A stretch of 64,000 nt of DNA from assembly GCA_958414825.1 (NCBI GenBank), contig CATYXQ010000004.1:1-64000 (forward strand), given 5' to 3'. The notes under the pieces are model-generated. The model searched no databases. It had not been told where the DNA came from and was given only the letters and a program-made list of their open reading frames with translations. This stretch comes from an uncultured Eubacteriales bacterium (lineage in GTDB: Bacteria; Bacillota; Clostridia; Oscillospirales; CAG-272). Shown in pieces: positions 41,922 to 50,472 of the stretch. The first letter of the stretch is position 1. Each line of letters opens with the position of its first letter. A program made the translations under genes and the position numbers.

Positions 41922-42794
41922 TCATGCCTTATGATGCAGGTAGATACCCGCAGTCTTGTTTTCATACACGTCTGCAAGTCCGTAAGCGCGGTAAAAGAAC
42001 AGCCATCCGTCTGATTCCTGATTGGCTTCCGGTGTGATGATCTTGTTTACAGTGTGCTTGGAATACTGCAAAAGAGCGGGCTTGTGAATAATCATAAAGT
42101 TAATATCCTTTGCATCCGACGCTTTGACGTATCCGCCCGCCTCCTCGCCGCTGGTGGTACCGTCGTTCAGCGTGATGCCGGTGTAAAAACGCGACTGCGG
42201 CACTTTATGCACTGTCGAGAACGAGGCTAAAATGTCTTTGGATTTGGTTGTGTCTACTGCATAGATCAGGTTGTACAGCGTAGGTGTGATGAACAACAGC
42301 CGCTCAGCGGGTACTTCGTCTTCGTCCATTTTATTTGTTGCATCGACAAGCGCGGCCAATACATCGGCGCCGGTAGCAAGCGTTGCGCCGGTGGATACTT
42401 TGGATATGCCGGTTGTACCCGCATAGGCGGCGAAGCGGAATGCATCCATCTCAGGCACAACTTTTGTGCGAATAAATTCGCTGGCCAGCCGACCGAACGC
42501 CAGTCCTGCGGTTTCCTCGTTGTCCATCGTGTCAACAGTGAATTTTCGACCGCGATCATAATTGAACGTTACGGTTTCATTGGTTAACGTAACGTCGCCG
42601 GACACATACCCGCCGTTGCGCGAATAATCCGCGAGGCCGTCCATATTGATTTTGGGGATGATAATTTCATTTGTATTCGCTCCCATCCGTACAAGCGTGC
42701 TGTCGCCGTCCAGTACAGAAGTCAGCGATGCGTTTTTGTAAACCTCGTCGAGCAGATCAATATACTTTTTAAACAGTGTGATTTCATTAGCCAT
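41922..42794 (-). CDS. Major capsid protein
   Basis: 290 residues, HK97-fold/P22-coat-like. N-terminal helix (LFKKYIDLLDEVYKNASLTSVL), beta segment RMGANTNEIIIPKINMDGLADY, NYDRGRKFTVDTMDNEETAG, the A-domain LLFITPTLYNLIY and the C-terminal GWLFFYRAYGLADVYENKTAG. No protease gene is present, in line with a separate scaffold. Strong site AAAGGATTTTAAATT before ATG. Confidence 0.88.
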   Translation of the reverse strand: MANEITLFKKYIDLLDEVYKNASLTSVLDGDSTLVRMGANTNEIIIPKINMDGLADYSRNGGYVSGDVTLTNETVTFNYDRGRKFTVDTMDNEETAGLAFGRLASEFIRTKVVPEMDAFRFAAYAGTTGISKVSTGATLATGADVLAALVDATNKMDEDEVPAERLLFITPTLYNLIYAVDTTKSKDILASFSTVHKVPQSRFYTGITLNDGTTSGEEAGGYVKASDAKDINFMIIHKPALLQYSKHTVNKIITPEANQESDGWLFFYRAYGLADVYENKTAGIYLHHKA

Positions 42795-42811
42795 AATTTA
42801 AAATCCTTTCT

Positions 42812-43393
42812 TTATTTTGACAGAGGCGGCAGACCCATGACCGCGCGCGCCTGATTTTCGTCTACTGCCGCTGCGCTTGGGACATGTCCCATACCGGGGA
42901 TCGGTATCGGCGCGTTTGGGTTTTCAAAAAGATTCGGCGCGTCTTTGATGATCTCGTCATAGATTTCTTTGTCGCTTTTGCCTTTATTTTTTTCTTTTGC
43001 GAGGGAATCTTTAAACTGACGATATACGCCCTCGCGCGTTATATCATTTACAAACTTTGCCGTACCTGCGACTGAGGAAAAGCGGCTCATATATCCTGCC
43101 TCGGCTTCCTGTTCAAGACGTATACGCTCAGCTTCGGCTTTTTCGACCGCGATCTGGCTTTGCAGTGCTTCGAGATCGGCCTTATACTTCGCCGCATCGC
43201 CGGACGTGGCTTCAAGCTCACCGATTCGTTTTTCATATTCGGCGATTTTGTCCGCGAGCGCTTTGTTTTCCGACGTTTTATCATCAAGGTTTTTCTTTGC
43301 TTTGCCAATATCGGCGGAATTGACATCCAGCAGCGCGTTGATTTGCTCTTCGGTCGCATTGGCGAAGATTTTTGATACTTCTTCTCTTGTCAT
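42812..43393 (-). CDS. Capsid scaffolding protein (Gp20-like)
   Basis: 193 residues, charged and helical: a long coiled coil (NLDDKTSENKALADKIAEYE..AEAERIRLEQEAEAG, in part) and a basic/Pro end (NAPIPIPGMG..ARAVMGLPPLSK). This matches the phage minor structural GP20 scaffold family. It guides capsid assembly and then leaves or is degraded. AGGGGAAAGGAAAAACA precedes the ATG. Confidence 0.85.
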   Translation of the reverse strand: MTREEVSKIFANATEEQINALLDVNSADIGKAKKNLDDKTSENKALADKIAEYEKRIGELEATSGDAAKYKADLEALQSQIAVEKAEAERIRLEQEAEAGYMSRFSSVAGTAKFVNDITREGVYRQFKDSLAKEKNKGKSDKEIYDEIIKDAPNLFENPNAPIPIPGMGHVPSAAAVDENQARAVMGLPPLSK

Positions 43394-43630
43394 TGTTTTT
43401 CCTTTCCCCTTTCAGTTTGGTATCGCGGTTCCTTTCCGCTCCGGGTTGATAGTTTCGCGTCATTCCGGACAAATTTGTATAAAAAAAGCGCAATGTTTCC
43501 ATTGCGCTTTCATTATTGGGGTATGCGTGGGGGCTCATTTGTCCCCCTTGCGTCTTTGGTTATCCGCTGCATAAATTGTCAGTCATTTTCTTCTTCCATT
43601 GAAAAACCCGCGCCGTTTTACCAGTGCGGG
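43394..43630. other. Spacer between head gene and scaffold
   Basis: No gene seen on either strand. It holds two hairpins that are annotated separately. Confidence 0.5.
43481..43510 (-). terminator. Terminator-like hairpin before the scaffold gene
   Basis: AAAGCGCAATG-GAAA-CATTGCGCTTT, then TTTTTATA on the minus strand. Together with the hairpin at 43602 it would divide head-gene transcription. Confidence 0.75.
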
Positions 43631-43632
43631 TT
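43602..43632 (-). terminator. Hairpin after the 58-residue ORF
   Basis: CCCGC / GCGGG stem (imperfect longer arms) followed by TTTTTC on the minus strand. Confidence 0.5.
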
Positions 43633-43807
43633 AATATCTATGCTCACCTTTGCGAATATCTTTTGCAATGTTGGCGTTGAGACGTTTAACAGCATTTTTG
43701 ACTTCATCGGGCGCGTCCGGTTTGGCTACACAAATATTTTTGTCGTAGTCAATGTGCCAAGTTCCCTCGTGTTTTCCGAGAAAAATCATATCTGGGTCTT
43801 TTCTCAT
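43631..43807 (-). CDS. 58-residue phage protein
   Basis: Reads RKDPDMIFLGKHEGTWHIDY, then basic (NAVKRLNANIAKDIRKGEHRY). The start overlaps the stop of the MuF-like gene (ATGA), so it is translationally coupled. Coupled to a gene with a possible effector domain, it might be an immunity or chaperone partner; this is only inference. Confidence 0.6.
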   Translation of the reverse strand: MRKDPDMIFLGKHEGTWHIDYDKNICVAKPDAPDEVKNAVKRLNANIAKDIRKGEHRY

Positions 43808-45711
43808 CGTTTGCTCGCCTCCTCAATAATTTTAAGGGTTATTCCTTTACTGTTCCCATTTAGTTTTGCGTTGATTTCCGGTAACAATTCGTTTGGCCAT
43901 CTTGCATAGCCTGAAATGTTTTGGCGTATGAACTCAGCAACATTTGTTTCCTCTGCGGCTGCCATGTTGTGGATAATTTTTACTGTGCAAGTAGCAAACG
44001 CCCGGTCGCGCTTTGCAATGATATGTCCCATTTCGTGGTCGATTACATTGCGATAATCCGTTCCTTTTGCAAAATGTCCGCTTTGCACCAGCATGTCGTA
44101 TTCACACTTTAGAAAATTGGTATCGTCATACATAAAGCGATTCAGCGTGAGTGTGTTACCCGTGACCATTGCAAAAGTTTCTGTATCAATGCGTCCTTGA
44201 TCGTCGAGCAGATCACGATACTGTAATAGTATATTAGCATCTTTTCCGCTATTCGTCAAGCGTTCTTGATTGGTTTTGATATGTTCCAACGCTTCATCCA
44301 GTACCTTTGGATTTCCGCAGTAGGTTTCAAAACCGCCGTATGCGCCGTAATTCGGCGTGAGCTTAATGCCATAACGGGTTGCTTTTTCGGAGAATGCGTG
44401 CAATGCGCGCTCAGAGATTGGTTTGCCAATGTCACGTTTATCCGTATATCCTTTTGGGAATGGAGCGCGTATGGCTTGCGCAACTTCGCTGGTGCTTTTC
44501 ACCCGATGGAAACCGGCCACGCGCATACGCTCCATATGGGTAGGCAGCCCGGAAGCTTTGGAGAACTTCGCATAGTGGCGGGTAAGTTGATTGATCTTTT
44601 CCTGCGCTTCCCGGCGCATGTCGTCGTCGCCACTGGCGGCGGCGAGATTGGCGCGGTCTTTCTGCTTGCGTATCTCGGTTTCCAGCTTGCGCTGCATTTG
44701 CGTTGCTTCATAACCGGTGTATGTCTTGCCCTCGTATTCTATGATACGTCTGTCGTTTGCTTTCAGTGCGGCAAGCTCGTCTTTGTCATAGGTGGGTTCA
44801 TCTATTCCGAGCAGAATAGGGAATTTATAGTGCAGGCAGTTGTAATCATTTAAAAGCGCTTCCGGCATTTCTTCACCGCCTGAGAACGGCGGGTAATATT
44901 TGCCGTTCACCGTCACGCCTTTGTCGCCCACGGCGTATTGCTCGCCGCCCATTGCCTCATGCGAGGGACGCGGATTCGAGTGATAGCTGATTTCCCAACC
45001 GTCCGCGCCGCATTCTTCGCCTACCTGATCGGATACGCCCTGCGCGCATTGTTTTACGCCCCACAGAACATTTTGACGCACAGATGTATCCAAACGCCGG
45101 GAGTATCCGGTGGCATAATCTACCGTGCGTATTCCGCTGTCAGACAGCGCTTTCATAGTTTGGCGCATTGCGCTTTGATAATCCGTTATACCTGTTTGAG
45201 CGGCAGTCACCGCTTCGTCTATGACACGGGTATACGTTTCGGACAGGGAAGTAGGAATTTTGTTGCTGTTGGCTTTGAAAAAAGAATTTGTCGTTCCGTC
45301 AGCGCCGAAGATGCAGAATGCCGTATGCTGCGTAAGATTGATATACTCACTTACGGTTTGACGGCTTACACTCTCGATATAACGCTGTAACTCCGTGTTT
45401 TTCGCATAGGGGATCTGCTGAATCCCGTTTGCGTCATACAACGGTGCGGCGGATGTGTAAATATCTTTGGCAACTGCATTTATGATGTCGCGTATTTCCC
45501 GCGTGTTTTTTGATGTGATGCGTTCAAGTTCGGTTTCAATGTCTGCCACACCGTAGGTTTGTATGCGCTGCAGCTTGTGTAAATCGCCGCTTGACAGTTG
45601 CCCGATCTCTTTTACTTTTTGCCCGATTCGGTTCAGATACTCGGTATTGATCGCATTTAACCGCTGATAGATCGTTTCGGGTAAAGCGTTTAATATATCC
45701 TCACGGAGCAT
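43804..45711 (-). CDS. MuF-like minor head protein with a C-terminal zincin (HEMGH) domain
   Basis: 635 residues. About 1-300: phage minor capsid 2/MuF-type head morphogenesis domain (YANGYSRRLDTSVRQNVLWG-like VDYATGYSRRLDTSVRQNVL; ISYHSNPRPSHEAMGGEQYA; LNDYNCLHYKFPILLG). Middle: charged helix region. About 380-635: extra domain containing DYRNVIDHEMGHIIAKRD with the zinc-metalloprotease core HExxH. Several MuF proteins of phages and prophages carry toxin-like C-terminal domains that enter the host with the DNA. Overlaps the portal gene by 11 bases. The zincin may instead act in head maturation. Confidence 0.8.
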   Translation of the reverse strand: MLREDILNALPETIYQRLNAINTEYLNRIGQKVKEIGQLSSGDLHKLQRIQTYGVADIETELERITSKNTREIRDIINAVAKDIYTSAAPLYDANGIQQIPYAKNTELQRYIESVSRQTVSEYINLTQHTAFCIFGADGTTNSFFKANSNKIPTSLSETYTRVIDEAVTAAQTGITDYQSAMRQTMKALSDSGIRTVDYATGYSRRLDTSVRQNVLWGVKQCAQGVSDQVGEECGADGWEISYHSNPRPSHEAMGGEQYAVGDKGVTVNGKYYPPFSGGEEMPEALLNDYNCLHYKFPILLGIDEPTYDKDELAALKANDRRIIEYEGKTYTGYEATQMQRKLETEIRKQKDRANLAAASGDDDMRREAQEKINQLTRHYAKFSKASGLPTHMERMRVAGFHRVKSTSEVAQAIRAPFPKGYTDKRDIGKPISERALHAFSEKATRYGIKLTPNYGAYGGFETYCGNPKVLDEALEHIKTNQERLTNSGKDANILLQYRDLLDDQGRIDTETFAMVTGNTLTLNRFMYDDTNFLKCEYDMLVQSGHFAKGTDYRNVIDHEMGHIIAKRDRAFATCTVKIIHNMAAAEETNVAEFIRQNISGYARWPNELLPEINAKLNGNSKGITLKIIEEASKR

Positions 45712-47011
45712 GGCCGATTAAATCCTGCATGACGGGTTCGCTCTCTTCGATTTTGTCTATCGCCGCCTGTGCTTCTTCTATGGTTTCTCCCGTTTGCCAT
45801 GCGCGTAGTTCGGCTTTTGAGCGTATGCCCATTGATCGCCCGTCTTTTAGCTGCTGCCATGTCTCGCCGCTGTTCTCCAGCATCGACATATCCCAGTCAT
45901 ACTGTACCGTATAATCTCCCGGCGGCGTAAGTCCGTAATAATTGCACAGCACATTGATTGCATAGACGGTATTGTCAATCGCTTTTTCAGCGGCTTTGCG
46001 GATATTGCCGACCAGCGCCCACGTGTCATGCTGTGCGCGCCGTATTTCGGTAGCGGTCGCCGCGGCTTCCGGAGCGGTTAATATGCCTTTAGACGTGCCG
46101 ATCGCTTTTTCCAAAAGTTCAAAAAGTTCCTGCACACGTGAAGAATATGCGGCGCTTCGGATTTCCGGGCTATACTCATGCCACATATCATCATTGTCGC
46201 CGCTGCCTTGAAATGTTTTAAACAATCCGCTTTCCGGAAGTTTATCATCTTTACCGAATAGTGTACTGTCTATACTTATAAATGCGCGTTTGAGCTTGTA
46301 TTCATTTGCTTCTTCAGCAAGCGTTTTGTGTATTTCGTCGATGATTTCACTACAGCCGTATGTAATTGGTACGCCGTCATAGCTATCGGGGCGACGATTA
46401 TCCTGTGGGCATCGGAGATAGCCGAAGAGCAGTCTGTCGCATCCCGGTATATCTATTTTTTCTGGAATATTTGTCCATTCCGGCAAGGCGTCTAATGCAT
46501 ATGGCTGATCGTTGAGCGTTGCTCGATTTTGTACGGTACAGATATTACCTTTCAGCGAATATTCTGTCCAGCGCGCATATTTTTTGTTGTCGCGCACAAT
46601 ATAATCGGACAGTATAACTGCCCTCGTTATTTCGTCGCCGTGGCTTTCTGCGATAAAAAAACGGCTTTGCGGTACAATGTCGAAGTATATTTTGCCACTT
46701 ACGCTATAGGGCACGATTACGACGCCGCCGTATCCCAGCGCGCCGGATACAATTTTTTGCGCATGCGCTGTAAACTGCGATTGTAAAATGTCGTTTATAA
46801 AACCAGCGCGTATAGTGTCGCCTACGGCAGTTATTGTGCTGTCTGTAACGGCAAGCGTTGCAAGTTTGCCCGCTACAATTGCGGTAAAGTTGATTTCTTT
46901 TACTTTTTCGTATATTTCCGACCATGCAGCCGTTTCCCGCATTTGTTTGGCTGTTCGTATTATCTTCACGCCAAATAAACGCTGTATATTTGCTTTTATC
47001 GTCTCCCACAT
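45701..47011 (-). CDS. Portal protein (SPP1 Gp6-like)
   Basis: 436 residues. Portal features: ETAAWSEIYEKVKEIN near the N-terminus, the VIVPYSVSGKIYFDIVPQSRFF stretch, DRLLFGYLRCPQ, SKGILTAPEAAATATEIR and the stem helix with KAIDNTVYAINVL. Forms the dodecameric ring at one vertex for DNA entry and exit. Lies 3 bases after TerL. Confidence 0.88.
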   Translation of the reverse strand: MWETIKANIQRLFGVKIIRTAKQMRETAAWSEIYEKVKEINFTAIVAGKLATLAVTDSTITAVGDTIRAGFINDILQSQFTAHAQKIVSGALGYGGVVIVPYSVSGKIYFDIVPQSRFFIAESHGDEITRAVILSDYIVRDNKKYARWTEYSLKGNICTVQNRATLNDQPYALDALPEWTNIPEKIDIPGCDRLLFGYLRCPQDNRRPDSYDGVPITYGCSEIIDEIHKTLAEEANEYKLKRAFISIDSTLFGKDDKLPESGLFKTFQGSGDNDDMWHEYSPEIRSAAYSSRVQELFELLEKAIGTSKGILTAPEAAATATEIRRAQHDTWALVGNIRKAAEKAIDNTVYAINVLCNYYGLTPPGDYTVQYDWDMSMLENSGETWQQLKDGRSMGIRSKAELRAWQTGETIEEAQAAIDKIEESEPVMQDLIGHAP

Positions 47012-47014
47012 AAT

Positions 47015-48262
47015 TTATTGTCCTTTCCTGCGCCATACGGATTCCAGCGCATAGCGAACGCTGTCAATAGCATGGTTGTTTTTGTCCGGATAGGCGCTGA
47101 TAATCTCGCCGTCTTTGGTTCGCTCATATTCATACTCGGTAAATTCTGTGGCTGTATACGGCGTTCTGCTGGGATCAATAACAATTGCACACAAAGACGC
47201 AAGCCATTTCATAGAATATTCCACACTTCCGGATCCCTTAATAGCGGCACGGCAAAACAGACCATAGCTTCGATAGTCGCCAACGCTTTTCATCTCGGCG
47301 CTGTCCGCAGTGATAAGATCACTGCTTGACACGCTTTTATTTTCGCGCAAATAGCGCGCTGTGTCCGTGTTGCTTGTTTTGTGCGCACGGTATTCGTCGT
47401 AAATATACAGCGCTCGGCGCGCCGCGTCATAATGCATTTTTGTCCACTGAAACGGATCAGGATACCATCCCCAGTCTATTCCCATATAAATACGGTCAAA
47501 TGTTTGTATTTCTGCATTTGTAATTTCACGAATCTGTACGTTTTCAAATACGCTTCCCCCTGTACCGACCACTTCGCCTAAATATTCGTGTTTATAGGCG
47601 GTGTGGTTGATCGACTGTAAGAAGTTCGCTTCGTCATAAAACGGCTGGCCAAGCCATGCGCGCGGTACATCTAAATACGTACTGCGATGTACCAACATGC
47701 CGGGCTTGTTTAACATAGCGTACTTATTTGCCCAGTTTGCGGCGCTGGTCGGCGGATTGAAGGACTTGAATACGCAAAATTTTTCGCCGCCGCGCATTAC
47801 TGATTGTTCAATGCTGCGAATTTGCTCGTCTCCGCGAAATTGGTCAAGTTCTTCAAACCATAAAATACCGATATATCCGAAAGTTGGTTTTATAGATTTA
47901 ATTTTGCTTTGATCGTCTGCTCCTCTGAAATAGATTGTCTGACCAGTAGATTTTTTTACAATTTCCAAAGGAGATTTTTTACATACAAATTCGCTCGATA
48001 CACCAAGCATGTCAATAGCCCATACGATTTGCGCATATACGCTATCTTTCAGTGTATCCTTTACTTGACGACATATGAGCGCGTGCATGTTTGGATATTG
48101 TTTTAGCATCAATATAACTTCTATGCCGCAAAAAGAAGATTTGCAGCTTCCACGTCCACCGGAAAGCACATATTCGGTGTGCTTTGCCGATTTTATATCG
48201 CGGTGTACGGTATAAAATGCCGGTGCAATTATATCGGTTAGACGCACATCAAATGTCGTCAA
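47015..48262 (-). CDS. Terminase large subunit
   Basis: 415 residues. ATPase: Walker A GGRGSCKS, Walker B GILWFEELDQ, coupling motif FNPP. Nuclease (RNase H fold): MGIDWGWYPDP, ITADSAEMKS, HAIDSVRYAL with the catalytic Asp residues. It translocates DNA into the capsid and cuts concatemers; PBSX-type family. I choose the TTG at 48262 because AAGGAGG lies 9 bases before it, within the end of terS; a GTG at 48247 and ATG 48289 lack sites. Confidence 0.9.
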   Translation of the reverse strand: MTTFDVRLTDIIAPAFYTVHRDIKSAKHTEYVLSGGRGSCKSSFCGIEVILMLKQYPNMHALICRQVKDTLKDSVYAQIVWAIDMLGVSSEFVCKKSPLEIVKKSTGQTIYFRGADDQSKIKSIKPTFGYIGILWFEELDQFRGDEQIRSIEQSVMRGGEKFCVFKSFNPPTSAANWANKYAMLNKPGMLVHRSTYLDVPRAWLGQPFYDEANFLQSINHTAYKHEYLGEVVGTGGSVFENVQIREITNAEIQTFDRIYMGIDWGWYPDPFQWTKMHYDAARRALYIYDEYRAHKTSNTDTARYLRENKSVSSSDLITADSAEMKSVGDYRSYGLFCRAAIKGSGSVEYSMKWLASLCAIVIDPSRTPYTATEFTEYEYERTKDGEIISAYPDKNNHAIDSVRYALESVWRRKGQ

Positions 48263-48614
48263 TGATGCGTACCTCCTTAGATGAAACATCTTGCGCCAAG
48301 TCGCTCCATGCGCACCAATGCTTCAAGGCAAATATACTCATCGTCGGTTGATATTTCCCGCACATAGCGCCTTGCGCGATAATGTCTCCGCGTATGCTGT
48401 CAAACTCTTTTTTTATTTCGGGGAATATCTTATATAAGCTGTTGTATATTGTTTTGCGGTCTGTCGGGTTGTTATGCTTTTTTTCAAGCCAACGGCAAAA
48501 CGCAGTCTGCGTAGGCACTTGTGCGAATCCGTTGTCTGCGATCTCGTAGCAATATTCGCGCCAAAGGGCTATTAATTCGTCTCCGTTTTTGAATTTATTC
48601 GATTTGGTCTTCAT
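48249..48614 (-). CDS. Terminase small subunit
   Basis: 121 residues. Helical, with WREYCYEIADNGF..VPTQTAFCRWLEKKH.NPTDRKTIYN, a DNA-binding helical pattern for pac/cos recognition. GGAGGCAAATGT precedes ATG 48614. Overlaps terL by 14 bases. Confidence 0.8.
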   Translation of the reverse strand: MKTKSNKFKNGDELIALWREYCYEIADNGFAQVPTQTAFCRWLEKKHNNPTDRKTIYNSLYKIFPEIKKEFDSIRGDIIAQGAMCGKYQPTMSIFALKHWCAWSDLAQDVSSKEVRIIDDI

Positions 48615-48789
48615 ACATTTGCCTCCTTTCTTCCACGCACCGACCAAACGGGCAGTAAATCACATTACCTGCAATTTGTGTTTTCCAAATGCACGCGCGG
48701 CATTTTTGCTCCTGCGCCGCCTGCTTTTGCCGCCGTATGCGCATCTGTTCGGCAATATGCTCAAAATTTGATTTTTCCGCGTTATACAT
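48595..48789 (-). CDS. Small Cys-rich (zinc-ribbon-like) phage protein
   Basis: 64 residues: helix (NFEHIAEQMRIRRQKQAAQE) then CRACIW..YCPFGRC, four Cys likely binding zinc. Next to terS in many clostridial phages. GAGACGCA before ATG 48789. Overlaps terS start by 20 bases. Confidence 0.6.
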   Translation of the reverse strand: MYNAEKSNFEHIAEQMRIRRQKQAAQEQKCRACIWKTQIAGNVIYCPFGRCVEERRQMYEDQIE

Positions 48790-48895
48790 TGCGTCTCCTC
48801 GTAACAAAAAGCAGAGACGCCCGCGCGGCTCCGCTTTTTGATAATCTTTTACAGTACCAGTATACCATAGACGCGCGTAACAAAAGTAACAACTT

Positions 48896-49294
48896 TTAAT
48901 TGTTTGCTTTTATATACCGATAGCAAATCATTTTTACACCCGCTTCGGTGTTGTTGCCTCCAACGCCGGCTGATACTTGATCCCAGCGTAATCCATTGAC
49001 AAACCGCAGTGTAAATATCTGCCGAGTCAAGCTGTCCGGTATATCCGCTATGTAGCGCTCAAGGCGGGTGCGTTCATACATGCATTGCCGCTGTTTGGCT
49101 TCTATGATTCTGCGCAGATCGGATATTTCGGCGGCATACCGCGCCGTTTTATCCGCTATGCCGGGGGGTACGGGCATACCGGTATTGACTGGTATACTCG
49201 GCAGTGTTCCCGCCTTGAGCCTTGCCAGCCGCTCCATGTCCGCCTTGATCTCGCGGTTAAGGTAATATAGCTGGGATAAGTCTTTCAGGTTCAC
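48896..49294 (-). CDS. Sigma-like late transcription regulator (DUF1492/ArpU-type)
   Basis: 132 residues: N-terminal coiled coil (YLNREIKADMERLARLKAG), middle helix ISDLRRIIEAKQRQCMYERTRLE, and a C-terminal sigma-region-4-like helix-turn-helix (IPDSLTRQIFTLRFVNGLRWDQVSAGVGG, in part). Proteins of this type just before the terminase genes activate late operons in Gram-positive phages. Confidence 0.75.
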   Translation of the reverse strand: MNLKDLSQLYYLNREIKADMERLARLKAGTLPSIPVNTGMPVPPGIADKTARYAAEISDLRRIIEAKQRQCMYERTRLERYIADIPDSLTRQIFTLRFVNGLRWDQVSAGVGGNNTEAGVKMICYRYIKANN

Positions 49295-49305
49295 GCGGCG
49301 CCTCC

Positions 49306-49668
49306 TTAAATCTCCCGTATCCGGATCCCGTATTTCTGCAGCATCAGCTTACGCTTCAGGACATATTCCCTTGTCCGCACGCCCTTGACGTCCTCGACGA
49401 CATAGGCCATAGTCTCCGTGTCGAAATAGCAGAAATCGGCGTAATAGGCGCATTCCCGCTCGATCAGCTTCCCCTTTATCGGCTGACCGCGTTTCCCAGT
49501 CGCGCCTCCTTCACGCTGCGCCGGGATCAGCACAAATTTTTTCTGCCGCCGAAGCTCGGCTATCTTCCCGGCGCGCTCCAAAAGTCTTAGCTCCTGATAC
49601 CGCCGCGCCTCTTTTTCGCTGTCAAACACGACGCCGTCTATCTCGGTTTTTCTGTTTTTGTATTTCAT
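49306..49668 (-). CDS. DUF1064-family nuclease-like protein
   Basis: 120 residues. KYKNRKTEIDGVVFDSEKEARRYQEL, then RECAYYADFCYFDTE and VVEDVKGVRT..YVLKRKLM form the Glu / Asp / Glu-x-Lys spacing of restriction-endonuclease-like folds. In phages this family takes the place of RusA-type junction resolvases. ATGA overlap with the methylase gene. Confidence 0.8.
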   Translation of the reverse strand: MKYKNRKTEIDGVVFDSEKEARRYQELRLLERAGKIAELRRQKKFVLIPAQREGGATGKRGQPIKGKLIERECAYYADFCYFDTETMAYVVEDVKGVRTREYVLKRKLMLQKYGIRIREI

Positions 49669-50472
49669 TTCGCCGCTCCGTCAAAAATACTTGCCTGTAC
49701 ATACTGCGATTCATATGTACGCGCACCAAGCATTTGCGCCGTGGCTTTGTTGTAATATTCCCGCGACACCTCAAAGCCATATGCATTTCGTCCGAGTTCC
49801 GCACATGCCCGAAGTGTGCTTCCGCTTCCCGCACATGGATCGATCACCACGTCGCCCGCATCGGTAAATATCTCGATCAGCCTTTTCAGCACAGATATTG
49901 GCTTTTGCGTCGGGTGGATTTTCGGATACTGCTTCGCGCTGTCGCGCTTCCACTCAAACCAATTGAAAACCATATGCCCGCCACCGTTAAACTTGGGGAG
50001 CTTGTCTCGATACAAAACGACCGCATATTCGGTCGCGCCGACGATTTTCATGTTGGCTTTTAAAACCTGCGCCGAGTAGTTTTTGCAAAAGATCAGCGGA
50101 TAGCTGTGCATAAAGCCATACTTCGCTCCGTATTCGATCAAAACAGGTATTTGCTCAAACGCGCAGAACACGATCATAGCGGGCGCTTTCCCGCGTTCCT
50201 TCGGCTCCTTTTTCAGCATCTTTGAGCAGAAGTGCATATATTCCGCGATTTTAAAATCTCCATCGCCGTTAAAAAACGCTTTTGCCGCCTTTTGGCTTTC
50301 GCCGTTTTTGCTTTTGCCGCCGATATACCATTCCGGATTCGAGGCATACGCACTTGCGCCGAGGTTATGGTATGTCCGCGATCACAAGCTGCGCTTTCGG
50401 TATGCCGTACCGCTTGTAGTTCTGGAAATTGTCATGATACAGCTTGATTTTTAGCTGCTTATTCCCGTTCAT
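49665..50472 (-). pseudogene. DNA adenine/cytosine-N4 methylase, frameshifted in the catalytic motif
   Basis: ATG 50472 gives 35 codons (..LYHDNFQNYKRYGIPKAQLV then IADIP) and hits TAA at 50365-50367. Skipping two bases restores a continuous frame (NLGASAYASNPEWYIGG.. to MHFCSKML.. to the stop), with HPTQKPISVLKRLI and the SAM motif DPCAGSGST near the end: a beta-class methylase. The expected bases are CCATATAACC (DIPYNLG); here CCATAACC, so one TA is missing, and the loss hits catalytic motif IV (DPPY-like). Likely a 2-base deletion mutant, or an assembly error. An ATG at 50237 could give a C-terminal piece without the catalytic motif. Confidence 0.85.

Noticed and set aside
49665..50472. 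Restriction-modification system
   Set aside because: Only a single orphan methylase gene, itself frameshifted, and no restriction endonuclease next to it; DUF1064 is a phage recombination-type nuclease.
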